A stretch of 64,000 bases of DNA from Pseudactinotalea sp. HY158 (GCF_009660225.1 NZ_CP045920.1:1302001-1366000), one strand, 5' to 3'; shown: positions 33,757 to 43,406, counted from the stretch's first letter. The notes: generated by a model from the sequence alone, not told the origin. A program made the numbers and translations.

Positions 33757-34694
33757 TGCGTCCCGTGCCGGCCCGGCTCCTCGCCGCGGCCGTCGGCGCC
33801 GGCGCGACCCTCGCGGCGGGGGCGGTCCTGCGGGCGCGGCCGCCGCGGGGCGCCGACACCTGGCGGCGCACGAACTTCCGCGGCCGGTCGGTCAGCCTGC
33901 TCGGGGGCGTGGCCGCCGGGGCCGGCGCCGTGGCCGTCGCGGCCGGCGTGCCGAGGTCGACCCCGAGCCCGGCCCACTCCGGCCCGAGCGCCGCCCGGAT
34001 CCGCACCGGGGCGCTGCTGGCCACGGTCACCGCCGCCGTGATCGGCGCGGCCGACGACCTCGCCCCGGACGCGGGCGCCTCGAAGGGGCTGCGCGGCCAC
34101 CTCGGCGCGCTGGCCCGGGGGGAGGTGACCACCGGCGCCGTCAAGCTGCTCGGGATCTCCGGCGCGGCGCTGCTCGCGGCCGCGATCACGGCGGGGGGCG
34201 GGCGCCCGCCCGGCCCCACGCCGCCGCTGCCGGCCCGGCTCGCCGACGTGCTCGTCTCCGGCGGCCTCATCGCCGGCAGCGCCAACCTGGTCAACCTGTT
34301 CGACCTGCGCCCCGGCCGGGGCCTCAAGGCGGTCGCCGTGCTCGCCGCGCCGCTCGCGTGCGCCGGTGGGCGGTGGCGGATCGGCGCGCCGCTGGCGGCC
34401 GGCGCGCTCGGTGTGGCCGCGGCCGCGGCGCCGGGGGACCTCGCCGAGGAGACGATGCTCGGCGACGTGGGTGCCAACGCGCTCGGCGCCCTCGTCGGCA
34501 CGGCCCTCGCGCTCCAGCCGAGCACGCGGCTGCGGATCGCGGCCCTCGCCGGCATCGCCGCGCTCACCGTCGCGAGCGAGAAGGTGAGCTTCTCCGCCGT
34601 CATCGCGGCCACGCCCGTGCTGCGCCGGATCGACGACTGGGGCCGGGAACCGGCCGACCCGGGCCCGGAGGATCCCCCGGTGAGCGGGGAGTGA
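33756..34694 (+). CDS. MraY/WecA-like polytopic membrane protein
   Basis: 312 residues with about nine hydrophobic segments. GAADDLAPDAGASKGLRGHL and NLVNLFDLRPGRGLK match the catalytic aspartate regions of polyprenyl-phosphate N-acetylhexosamine-1-phosphate transferases (GT4 membrane family), though the protein is more divergent than MraY itself. Its place between steB and murJ is conserved in actinobacteria and suggests a cell-envelope role. ATG shares one base with the steB stop. Confidence 0.7.
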   Translation: MRPVPARLLAAAVGAGATLAAGAVLRARPPRGADTWRRTNFRGRSVSLLGGVAAGAGAVAVAAGVPRSTPSPAHSGPSAARIRTGALLATVTAAVIGAADDLAPDAGASKGLRGHLGALARGEVTTGAVKLLGISGAALLAAAITAGGGRPPGPTPPLPARLADVLVSGGLIAGSANLVNLFDLRPGRGLKAVAVLAAPLACAGGRWRIGAPLAAGALGVAAAAAPGDLAEETMLGDVGANALGALVGTALALQPSTRLRIAALAGIAALTVASEKVSFSAVIAATPVLRRIDDWGREPADPGPEDPPVSGE

Positions 34695-36397
34695 GCAGGG
34701 CGCGGCTCCTCGGGGGGGTCGCGGGCGCGGCCACGCTCATCGCGGCCCTGACGATCGTCTCCCGGATACTCGGATTCGGCCGCTGGTTCACCCAGGCCGG
34801 CGTGCTCGGGGCGAGCGCCGTCGGGAACGCCTACGCCTCGGCGAACACGATCCCCAACGTCCTCTACGAGGTGGTCGCCGGGGGAGCGCTCGCCGGGGCC
34901 GTCATCCCGCTGCTCGCCGGGCCGCTCGCCAAGCGGCTCACCGGCGACGTCCAGGCGATCGCCTCGGCCCTGCTCACGTGGGCCCTCGCCGGACTCGTGC
35001 CCGTGGGGATCGCGCTCGCCGTGTTCGCCCGGCCGATCGCCGAACTCATGCCGATGTCGAAGGGGTCGGATCCGGCCGCCGACCTCGCCCAGGTCGAGCT
35101 GGCCACGACCTTCCTCATCGTGTTCTCCCCACAGGTCGTGCTCTATGGCATCGGGGTCGTGCTCACCGGGCTGCTGCAGGCGCACAAGCGCTTCCTGGCC
35201 CCCGTGCTCGCCCCGATCGCCTCGACCGCGGTCGTGGTCACGAGCTACCTCGTGTTCGGCGCGCTGGCGGACGGCCTCCAGGACGAGCCGGGCCGGCTCT
35301 CCGACGCGTCCCTCGCCTGGCTCGCCTGGGGCACGACCGCCGGGGTCGCGGCGATGAGCCTGCCGCTGCTCGTGCCCGTGTTCCGGCTCGGGATCCGGTT
35401 CCGCCCCACCCTCCGGTTCCCGCCCGGGGTGGCGCGCCGCGCCCGCTCCCTGGCCTTCGCCGGGATCGGCTCCCTCATCGCGCAGCAGGCGAGCGTGCTC
35501 GCCGTGGTCTGGCTCGCCCGCGGATACGGGCTCGTGGGCACGATCAACGTGTTCCAGTACTCCCAGGCCGTCTACTTCCTGCCCTACGCGGTGCTCGCGG
35601 TGCCGTTCGCGACCGCCGTGTTCCCCCGCATCGCCGAGCTCGCCGAACTGTCCGGCCGCACCGACCGCACCGCCCGCTCCACCGCCATCGATGGGGGCGG
35701 CTCCGGCCCGGACGAGGGCGACCACGACCGGGACTTCGCCGCCGCCATCGCCTCCTCCACCCGGACCGTCGTCGTGGCGGCCCTCATCGGGGTCGCCGCC
35801 CTCATCGCCGTGGCGCCGGCCGTGCAGTCGGTCTTCGAACTCATGGATCCGATGCCCGGGATGAGTGCGGGGCTCGCCTGGATGGCGCCGGGCCTCGTGG
35901 GCTACAGCCTCATCTTCCATATCTCCCGCGTGCTCTACTCGGCCGACCGGAACCGCCTGGCGGTCGGAGCCACCGCGCTCGGCTGGGCCGCCGTCGTGGC
36001 CGGCTGCATCGTGTTCGTGCGCCTGATCGCCGGCGATCGCGGGGATCAGGAGGGCACGCTCATCGCCCTGGGCCTCGGCCACAGCGTGGGCATGTCCGTC
36101 GCGGCCGCCGCGCTGCTGTGGGCGCTCACGCGGATCGGGGACGGCGTCCGGCTCGCAGGCATCCTGCGCACCCTGGTCACGGGGCTGGCCGCCGCCGCGG
36201 CGGCGGCCGTGGCCGGCCGCTGGATCGTCGACGCCCTGCTCGCGGCCCTCGGCACGAGCGTCGCCCCGGCGCTGCTGAGCGGGCTGCTCGGGGGTACGGT
36301 GTGCATCATCGTCGTCGTGGGGGTCGTCTTCCTCACCGACCGAGAACTCCTCAACGTGATCCGGAGGCCCCGTGGCTCAGCCCGCCCGCACCAGTGA
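34691..36397 (+). CDS. murJ: lipid II flippase MurJ
   Basis: 568 residues with about 14 membrane helices of the MOP flippase superfamily. The first helix region TIVSRILGFGRWFTQAGVLG is characteristic of MurJ/MviN. Flips lipid II to the outer membrane face for peptidoglycan assembly. There is a soluble loop near residues 325-350 (GGSGPDEGDHDRD). It lacks the long kinase-like C-terminal extension of mycobacterial MviN. GTG start overlaps the previous stop by 4 nt. Confidence 0.92.
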   Translation: MSRARLLGGVAGAATLIAALTIVSRILGFGRWFTQAGVLGASAVGNAYASANTIPNVLYEVVAGGALAGAVIPLLAGPLAKRLTGDVQAIASALLTWALAGLVPVGIALAVFARPIAELMPMSKGSDPAADLAQVELATTFLIVFSPQVVLYGIGVVLTGLLQAHKRFLAPVLAPIASTAVVVTSYLVFGALADGLQDEPGRLSDASLAWLAWGTTAGVAAMSLPLLVPVFRLGIRFRPTLRFPPGVARRARSLAFAGIGSLIAQQASVLAVVWLARGYGLVGTINVFQYSQAVYFLPYAVLAVPFATAVFPRIAELAELSGRTDRTARSTAIDGGGSGPDEGDHDRDFAAAIASSTRTVVVAALIGVAALIAVAPAVQSVFELMDPMPGMSAGLAWMAPGLVGYSLIFHISRVLYSADRNRLAVGATALGWAAVVAGCIVFVRLIAGDRGDQEGTLIALGLGHSVGMSVAAAALLWALTRIGDGVRLAGILRTLVTGLAAAAAAAVAGRWIVDALLAALGTSVAPALLSGLLGGTVCIIVVVGVVFLTDRELLNVIRRPRGSARPHQ

Positions 36398-37467
36398 CCG
36401 GCCCGTGCGCATCCTCCAGGTCACCGGCTCCAGCGCCGGCGGAGTGCGCAGGCACGTGCACCAGCTGAGCGCCGTCCTCGCCGGCCCGGGCGGCCACCGA
36501 GTGCTGCTCGCGGGCCCCGCCGACGTGATCGCGGGCTCCCCGGTGCCCGCGACGCGGGTCGAGATCACCGACGGCCCCGGGCCGGCGACCTCGCGGTGGT
36601 CCGCCGGCTGCGTGCCCTCGCCCGCACGCAGCCGTGGGTGCCGACCTCGTGCACGCCCACGGGCTGCGCGCGGGCGCACTGGCCGCGCTCGCACTCACCG
36701 GGCTGCGGACCCGCCTCGTGGTCACGCTTCACAACAAGCCCGTCGGCGGCCGCGCCATCCAGGCGGTCTCGGCGATCCTCGCCCGGATCATCGCCCGCCG
36801 GGCCGGGGCCGTGCTCGGCGTGAGCGGCGACCTGGTCGACTGGGCCCGGGGCTGGGGCGTGCCGATCGTCGAGCGGGCCCTCGTGCCCGCGCCGCCGCCG
36901 ACCCGCCCGGGCACCCCGATCCCGGCCGCCGACCTCCTGCGTGCGTCCGGCGAGCCCATCCTGCTCACCGTGGCCCGGCTGGCCCCGCAGAAGGGCATGG
37001 GCCTGCTGCTCGAGGCCGCGACCGCCGTCGTCGCCGCGTACCCGCACGCGCGCTGGCTCGTGGCCGGCGACGGCCCCCTGCGCGAGCAGCTGACGCGGGC
37101 CGCCGCCGGTGGGCCGGTCACGTTCCTCGGCGCCCGCTCCGACATCGCCGATCTGCTCGCCACCGCGACCGTCGTGGTGAGCACGAGCGAGTGGGAGGGA
37201 CAGCCGCTCAACCTGCAGGAGGCACTCCGGGCGGGCGCGGCGATCGTCACGACCGACGTCGGCGGCAGCGGCGAGGTCACCGGGGAGGCCGCGCTGCGCG
37301 TGCGGTGCGATGCGGGAGAGGTGGCGGGCGCCGTCCTCGAGCTGTTGAACGACCCGGCCCGGCTGGAACGCCTGCGCGCTGCGGCGACCGAACGCGCGAA
37401 TGAGTTGCCCACCACATCGGAAATGCTCGATCAGGCTGACCAGATCTACCTGCGGCTGCTAGGGTAA
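36372..37467 (+). pseudogene. GT4-type glycosyltransferase, disrupted by two frameshifts (or sequencing error)
   Basis: The coding sequence starts at GTG 36372 with VRILQVTGSSAGGVRRHVHQ, a typical GT-B N-terminus, and reads well to about 36580. The reading then fits another frame (DLAVVRRLRALART, about 36587-36628), and from about 36634 a third frame (GADLVHAHGLRAGALAALAL) through to the stop at 37467. The C-terminal half has normal donor-site motifs (TVARLAPQKGMGLLLEA, STSEWEGQPLNLQEALRAG). Two single-base losses within about 60 bp would explain it. Without them the product would be a complete glycosyltransferase of about 365 residues, probably acting on an envelope glycan or lipid. The start overlaps murJ by 26 nt. 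Confidence 0.8.
37460..37465 (+). promoter_or_regulatory. candidate -10 element for leaderless pyrG
   Basis: TAGGGT is followed by AAAAATCC and then the GTG of pyrG, 8 nt. No ribosome-binding site is visible. It lies within the last codons of the preceding glycosyltransferase gene. Confidence 0.45.
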
Positions 37468-39159
<1,692 letters not shown>

Positions 39160-39771
39160 GTGGCCTCCGACCTGGCCGATGTCGCCACCGACCTGCCGAT
39201 CACGGCCTCGGAGCGGGTGTTCACGGGCCGGATCTGGAACGTCGCCCGCGAGAGCGTCGACCTGGGCGAGGCCGGCGAGGTGACCCGGGAGTTCGTGCAG
39301 CACACCGGCGCCGTGGCGATCCTCGCGCTCGACGAGGCCGATCGGGTCGTGCTGGTCAACCAGTACCGCCACCCGGTGCGCCGGATGCTGTGGGAACTGC
39401 CCGCCGGCCTGCTCGACGTGCCGGGGGAGGCGCTCGTCGAGGCCGCGCGGCGCGAACTGGCCGAGGAGGCCGACCTCGTGGCCGCCGACTGGCACACGCT
39501 CGGGGACTTCTATACGACGCCCGGTGGCTCGGACGAGTTCATCCGGATCTTCCTCGCCCGCGGCCTCAGCGCCGTGCCCGAGGCGGAGCGGCACGAACGC
39601 GAGGACGAGGAGCTGGGCATGCAGGTCCGGCGGGCACCGCTGGACGAGGTCGTGGCCGGCGTGCTCGCCGGACGCATCCACAACCCGTCGACAGGGTTCG
39701 GGGTGCTCGCCGCGGCCGCCGCCCGGGACCTGGACTGGTCGACCCTGCGGGCCGCCGACGCGCCGTTCTGA
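39160..39771 (+). CDS. NUDIX hydrolase, ADP-ribose pyrophosphatase type
   Basis: 203 residues. The Nudix box reads AGLLDVPGEALVEAARRELAEE (with one extra residue in the first spacing as often in ADP-ribose pyrophosphatases), and GGSDEFIRIFLARGL follows. It probably hydrolyses ADP-ribose or related nucleoside diphosphates. GTG directly abuts the pyrG stop, so it is in the pyrG transcript. In many actinobacteria xerD follows here; in this window a repeat array follows instead. Confidence 0.88.
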   Translation: MASDLADVATDLPITASERVFTGRIWNVARESVDLGEAGEVTREFVQHTGAVAILALDEADRVVLVNQYRHPVRRMLWELPAGLLDVPGEALVEAARRELAEEADLVAADWHTLGDFYTTPGGSDEFIRIFLARGLSAVPEAERHEREDEELGMQVRRAPLDEVVAGVLAGRIHNPSTGFGVLAAAAARDLDWSTLRAADAPF

Positions 39772-39884
39772 ACGGTTCGGCGCCCCCGTCCACGCGCCGG
39801 TCGGTGAGCGGGCCGGCCGGTCGGCGCGCGGGCCGGCCGATGCGATGGCCGGCGCACCGGCCGTGGGGAAACTCTTGCGTGCAC
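39772..39884. other. GC-rich non-coding stretch before the repeat array
   Basis: Contains two direct copies of CGGGCCGGCCG (around 39809-39840) and several overlapping GGCC palindromes. No gene is supported. It could provide the 3' end of the pyrG-NUDIX transcript. Confidence 0.4.
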
Positions 39885-40220
39885 GGCAACGGGAGAGTGC
39901 CCCACTTCGGGTGCTGCGCTGTGAGCGGGGAACTTCCCTGGTCGGTGGGAACGGGAAGGTGCCCCGCTCCGGGTGCTGCGCTGTGAGCGGGGAGCTTCCT
40001 CGGTCGGTGGGAACGGGAACGTGCCCCGCTTCGGGCGCTGTGTCGTGAGCGGGGAACTTCCCTGGTCGGTGGGAACGGGAGAGTGCCCCACTTCGGGTGC
40101 TGCGCTGTGAGCGGGGAGCTTCCTCGGTCGGTGGGAACGGGAACGTGCCCCACTTCGGGTGCTGCGCTGTGAGCGGGGAGCTTCCTCGGTCGGTGGGAAC
40201 GGGAACGTTCCCCACTCCGA
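39885..40220. repeat. 62-bp tandem repeat array, about 5.4 copies, hairpin-forming
   Basis: Full units begin at 39947, 40009, 40071 and 40133, with a nearly full unit before and a partial one from 40195. The unit begins GGGAACGGGAACGTGCCCC and ends TCCTCGGTCGGT. Inside each unit CCCCGCTC-like and GAGCGGGG arms can pair (perfect 8 bp at 39962-39969/39985-39992), and TTCCC/GGGAA can form a second short hairpin across the unit border. A 62-bp period is not a multiple of three, and no translation signals accompany it, so I read it as non-coding. It lies between convergent genes. Confidence 0.9.
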
Positions 40221-40232
40221 GGGGCCGGTGCG

Positions 40233-41255
40233 TCAGGCAGGCCGGCGCGCGGCGTTGCGGTGTTCTGTGGGGCGCCGGAGCCGCAGCACGGCGTTCGTGA
40301 CCGCGGCGATGACCAGGCCCGATCCCAGCAGGTGCAGGCCCACGAGGATCTCCGGCAGGCCCGTGAAGTACTGCCAATAGCCGATCCCGCCCTGCACCAG
40401 CACGGCCAACGCGACCCAGCGCAGGGCCCGGTACGCCTCGGCGAGGTCGGGATCCGCCCGGCGCTGCCGGCGCAGCGCGGAGGCGTAGAGGATCGCGACG
40501 CCGACGAACAGCCAGACCGAACCGGAATGGGCGCGGGTGACGAGCAGCGGGTCGAGCGCGAAGCGATAGCCGACGTCGGCGTCGCCCGAATGCGGTCCGG
40601 CACCGGTGACGACGACGCCGAGGGTGACGATGATCGCCGTCAACAGGCTCATGGCCCCGGCGAGGACGGGCACGGGCGAGGCGGCGACGGAGCGCATCGG
40701 CCCGTCGCCGCGGCGCCAGCGCACGAGCGCCCACGTGCTCACCCACACGAGCATCGCCGAGAAGAAGAAGTGGAAGCCGACGATCGCCGGGTTCAGATTC
40801 GCGATCACGGTGATCGCGCCCATGCCGGCCTGCACGAGCACGAGGAGCACGGGTACGAACGCGAGCCACACCATGCCGCGGGAGCGGCTGCGCCGGTGGG
40901 TCCACACCGCCAGGAACGCAGCGATCGCCACGAGCACGACGACGACCGAGACGACCCGATTGCCGAACTCGACATAGGGGTGGAACGTGGCCTCGCCGTG
41001 GAACACCGGCGTCATGCGCCCGGGCTCACACTGGGGCCAGGTGGAGCAGCCGAGGCCGGAGCCGGTGAGACGGACCGCGCCGCCCGTGACGATGATCGCC
41101 AGCTGCATCACGAGGTTCGCGATGAGCAGGCCCGTGACCAGGCGGACGCCCGGAACCCAGCCGCGCGGTGCGGGATCCAGTGGACCGGCAGAGCCGGCAG
41201 GGCCGGTGGGGCCGGTGAGACGGCCGGCGGGGGCTGGGGGCAAGGACTCGGACAC
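40233..41255 (-). CDS. ctaA: heme A synthase CtaA/COX15
   Basis: 340-residue membrane protein with about eight helices that converts heme O to heme A for cytochrome aa3. LIVTGGAVRLTGSGLGCSTWPQCEPGR-type sequence (first helix pair, with a Cys pair), FHFFFSAMLVW and TRAHSGSVWLFVG and GLHLLGSGLV carry the paired heme-ligand histidines. The N-terminal 30 residues are Gly/Pro-rich. GTG start. Known neighbours in mycobacteria are the ABC genes and sufR; here a two-component unit lies between. Confidence 0.93.
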   Translation of the reverse strand: MSESLPPAPAGRLTGPTGPAGSAGPLDPAPRGWVPGVRLVTGLLIANLVMQLAIIVTGGAVRLTGSGLGCSTWPQCEPGRMTPVFHGEATFHPYVEFGNRVVSVVVVLVAIAAFLAVWTHRRSRSRGMVWLAFVPVLLVLVQAGMGAITVIANLNPAIVGFHFFFSAMLVWVSTWALVRWRRGDGPMRSVAASPVPVLAGAMSLLTAIIVTLGVVVTGAGPHSGDADVGYRFALDPLLVTRAHSGSVWLFVGVAILYASALRRQRRADPDLAEAYRALRWVALAVLVQGGIGYWQYFTGLPEILVGLHLLGSGLVIAAVTNAVLRLRRPTEHRNAARRPA

Positions 41256-41263
41256 AGTCAGTG

Positions 41264-41269
41264 ATTATC
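41264..41269 (-). promoter_or_regulatory. candidate -10 for leaderless ctaA
   Basis: Minus-strand GATAAT (41269 to 41264) precedes the GTG by 8 nt (CACTGACT). No Shine-Dalgarno sequence is seen. Confidence 0.45.
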
Positions 41270-41304
41270 CCATGTGGGGTCGCGGGGCAGCGCCCGCGGG
41301 CAGG

Positions 41305-41955
41305 TCAGAGCGTGACCAGACCAGAGCGCACGGCGTGGATGAGTACCTGGACCCGGTCGCGGACCGACCACTTGTTCATGATCCGGCTCATGTTCGCCTT
41401 GATCGTGGCCTCGGACAGGGACAGCTCCTGGGCGATCTCCGAATTCGACATGCCCTGCGAGAGCAGGGTGACGATCTCCTGCTCGCGGTCGGTCAGCCGC
41501 TCCGCCGAGGACTCGCCGTGCTGCTCGCCGCTGTCGAGGATGACGCTGATGAGGTCCCGGGTGATCTGGGGGGAGAGCACCGACCGGCCCTCGTGCACGT
41601 CGACGATCGCCTTGATGATCTCGTCGGGTGCGGTGTCCTTGACGAGGAAGCCCGACGCGCCGGCCCGCAGCGCCGCGACCACGTGACTGTCGGAGGAGAA
41701 CGTCGTGATCGCGAGCACCCGTGAGTCGGGGCAGCGCTCACTCAGCTGCGCGGTGGCCTCGATGCCGTTGAGCTGGGGCATCTGAATGTCCATGAGCACG
41801 ACGTCCGGCTGCAGCCGAACGCATTCCTCGATCGCATCGGCGCCGTTCGTCGCCTCCCCGACCACCGCGGTCGCCTCCGCGCGATCGACGAAGATTCTCA
41901 GCGCGTGACGGACCAGGGCTTCGTTGTCGACGATGAGTACGCGAATCTTCTCCAC
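41305..41955 (-). CDS. NarL/LuxR-family response regulator
   Basis: 216 residues. Receiver domain with Asp10 and phosphoacceptor Asp56 (VVLMDIQMP), the switch residues and Lys in FLVKDTAPDE; C-terminal LuxR helix-turn-helix (LTDREQEIVTLLSQGMSNSE, then LSLSEATIKANMSRI). The second acidic-pocket residue is Asn11-Glu12 rather than Asp-Asp. The GTG at 41955 is chosen because translation from the ATG at 42075 would run through the divergent promoter region. It is divergent from a micropeptide and histidine kinase gene, its likely partners. Confidence 0.9.
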   Translation of the reverse strand: MEKIRVLIVDNEALVRHALRIFVDRAEATAVVGEATNGADAIEECVRLQPDVVLMDIQMPQLNGIEATAQLSERCPDSRVLAITTFSSDSHVVAALRAGASGFLVKDTAPDEIIKAIVDVHEGRSVLSPQITRDLISVILDSGEQHGESSAERLTDREQEIVTLLSQGMSNSEIAQELSLSEATIKANMSRIMNKWSVRDRVQVLIHAVRSGLVTL

Positions 41956-41961
41956 CCGAGC

Positions 41962-41967
41962 AGCGTA
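41962..41967 (-). promoter_or_regulatory. candidate -10 for the response regulator
   Basis: Minus-strand TACGCT (41967 to 41962) is 6 nt before the GTG, giving a leaderless layout. Confidence 0.4.
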
Positions 41968-42053
41968 GTGGACCGGTGGGCCGACCGGTTCGCGACGACC
42001 GTCTATGTCGATCGGGTGGAGTCCGCGCGGTCGCGCTGCTAGCTTTGGGGCGA

Positions 42054-42074
42054 TGAGTGGAATATCGCTACTCA
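42054..42074. promoter_or_regulatory. dyad symmetry in the regulator/kinase intergenic region
   Basis: TGAGT (42054-42058) and ACTCA (42070-42074) form an inverted repeat with an additional G:C pair one base further in. It lies just upstream of a TCTAAT hexamer (42081-42086). The place suits an operator for the divergent response regulator. Confidence 0.35.
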
Positions 42075-42080
42075 CAGTCG

Positions 42081-42086
42081 TCTAAT
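42081..42086 (+). promoter_or_regulatory. -10 candidate for the micropeptide/kinase transcript
   Basis: TCTAAT, 16 nt before the micropeptide ATG. A convincing -35 was not found. Confidence 0.3.
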
Positions 42087-42101
42087 GAAGGGCTGATCGA
42101 A

Positions 42102-42167
42102 ATGTTTGGTGTCGTGCCGATGGGTTTCTGGACGTGGCTCTGCGAGGCCTCGGGCTTCTGTAAGTGA
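42102..42167 (+). CDS. 21-residue micropeptide upstream of the histidine kinase
   Basis: An ATG-initiated frame of 21 codons ending in TGA, preceded by GAAGGG at 42087-42092 with 9-nt spacing, a better ribosome-binding site than the kinase has. The peptide is hydrophobic and aromatic with Phe2, Phe9, Trp10, Trp12 and Phe19, two cysteines (Cys14 and Cys20) and a C-terminal Lys21. It is too short for automatic gene finders. It is in the same frame as the kinase, separated by TGA and three codons. It could be a secreted signal, a leader peptide controlling the kinase, or a membrane micropeptide that touches the kinase. No known family recognised. Confidence 0.5.
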   Translation: MFGVVPMGFWTWLCEASGFCK

Positions 42168-42176
42168 TCTGAAAGC

Positions 42177-43406
42177 TTGAGCGAGGTGCACCGCCGAGGT
42201 GATACTCGCGTCGGCGGGCCCTCGTCCCTCACGGAGCCCGGTGACTCGCTCGACGTGGTGGTCGAGCCCCGCGGGTCGTGGCGTGATTTCTGGTCGTTCA
42301 CGCCGCTCAACAAGTACGGCCGGATAGCGCTCGCCGCCATCGTCGGCGTCGCGTTGTTGTCGAACGCCGTCATCACGCTCAGCTCCGAGTCCGATCTGGC
42401 GAAGGCCCTGGCCGAGATCGGCCTCCTCGTCGCGGTCGGGACGTTCGCCTGGCGGCCACCCGCCGCGGCCGTCGCCATGGCGTTCGCCGGCTTCTTCCTC
42501 ATGAACACCCCCGTGAGCGGGCCGTATGTGCTCGCGCTCGCGGTCGTGGCCGGGCTCGTCGTGCTCACGTGCCGGCCGAGGCTCAGCGCCGGCTACCTCG
42601 TCGCCCTCGTGGGCTGGGCCGTCGTCGTCGACATTACCGGTGACACCTTGGCCGAGGGGGCTGCGTTCGGAATCGTGGCCGTGGGGCTGGCCTCCGCGGG
42701 GGTCGGCTGGGCGCTGCGGAGCAGCAAGCACCGCGAGGAGGCCCTCGCCGCCGACGTCGACCGGCTGACCATCGAGGCGGCCCGGGCGATCCGGGAGGAG
42801 CGGGACCGGATCGCGGACGAACTGCACAACATCATCGCCCACGACATCACGATCGTGGTCATGCACGCCCGCACGCTCGAGCTCCTCGACGACTCGGCGG
42901 AGCGGAAGCACTCGACCGAGGTGATCATCACCGCCGCCTCGCAGGCGCTGACCGATATCCGCCGGATGCTGCACATCGCCCACGGAACCACGACCTCCTC
43001 TCCCGACGCGGACGCGGGCGACGAGGCGATCGTCGACACGCTCCGGTCGATCCGGCAGGAACTGACCGACCTCGGGGCGCGGGTCGAGTTCTCCGTGCCC
43101 GAGCAGCTGACCGTCTCGAACGCGATCAACGCCACCCTGCGGCACGTGGCCCGCGAATGCGCCACGAACATCATGAAACACGCCCCGGGGTCGCCGGCGG
43201 TGCGGGTGTCCCTGGTCGAGGCGACCGGCACGGTGTCGCTGACGATCGCCAACGCCCCGGATCACGGCCGGGGACGACGCTCCGGCGCCGCGACCGGGTA
43301 CGGGCTCGATAGGATGGCGCACCGGGTCACGCTCCTGGGCGGCACGTTCGAGACCGGGATGAAGGGCACGTACTGGGTCGTCAGCGCGACCGTGCCGGTC
43401 TCCTGA
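42177..43406 (+). CDS. membrane histidine kinase, HisKA_3 family
   Basis: 409 residues from TTG at 42177 (a GTG at 42186 is also possible; neither has a good ribosome-binding site, so coupling to the micropeptide is likely). About five or six N-terminal membrane helices (48-180) without a clear extracellular domain, then a dimerisation helix with EERDRIADELHNIIAHDI: His217 is the phosphoacceptor. The next residue is Asn218, where the family nearly always has Asp. The HATPase domain has RHVARECATNIMKHA (N box) and GYGLDRMAHRV (G box). Its partner is the divergent response regulator. The hydrophobic sensor type suits a membrane or small-peptide signal. Confidence 0.88.
   Translation: MSEVHRRGDTRVGGPSSLTEPGDSLDVVVEPRGSWRDFWSFTPLNKYGRIALAAIVGVALLSNAVITLSSESDLAKALAEIGLLVAVGTFAWRPPAAAVAMAFAGFFLMNTPVSGPYVLALAVVAGLVVLTCRPRLSAGYLVALVGWAVVVDITGDTLAEGAAFGIVAVGLASAGVGWALRSSKHREEALAADVDRLTIEAARAIREERDRIADELHNIIAHDITIVVMHARTLELLDDSAERKHSTEVIITAASQALTDIRRMLHIAHGTTTSSPDADAGDEAIVDTLRSIRQELTDLGARVEFSVPEQLTVSNAINATLRHVARECATNIMKHAPGSPAVRVSLVEATGTVSLTIANAPDHGRGRRSGAATGYGLDRMAHRVTLLGGTFETGMKGTYWVVSATVPVS

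Noticed and set aside
39885-40220. CRISPR array
   Set aside because: The whole 62-bp unit is conserved with no unique spacers, and there are no cas genes.
42165-42167. Selenocysteine or programmed readthrough at the micropeptide TGA
   Set aside because: No SECIS-like hairpin is evident directly downstream and a plausible kinase start follows; kept only as a question in the findings.
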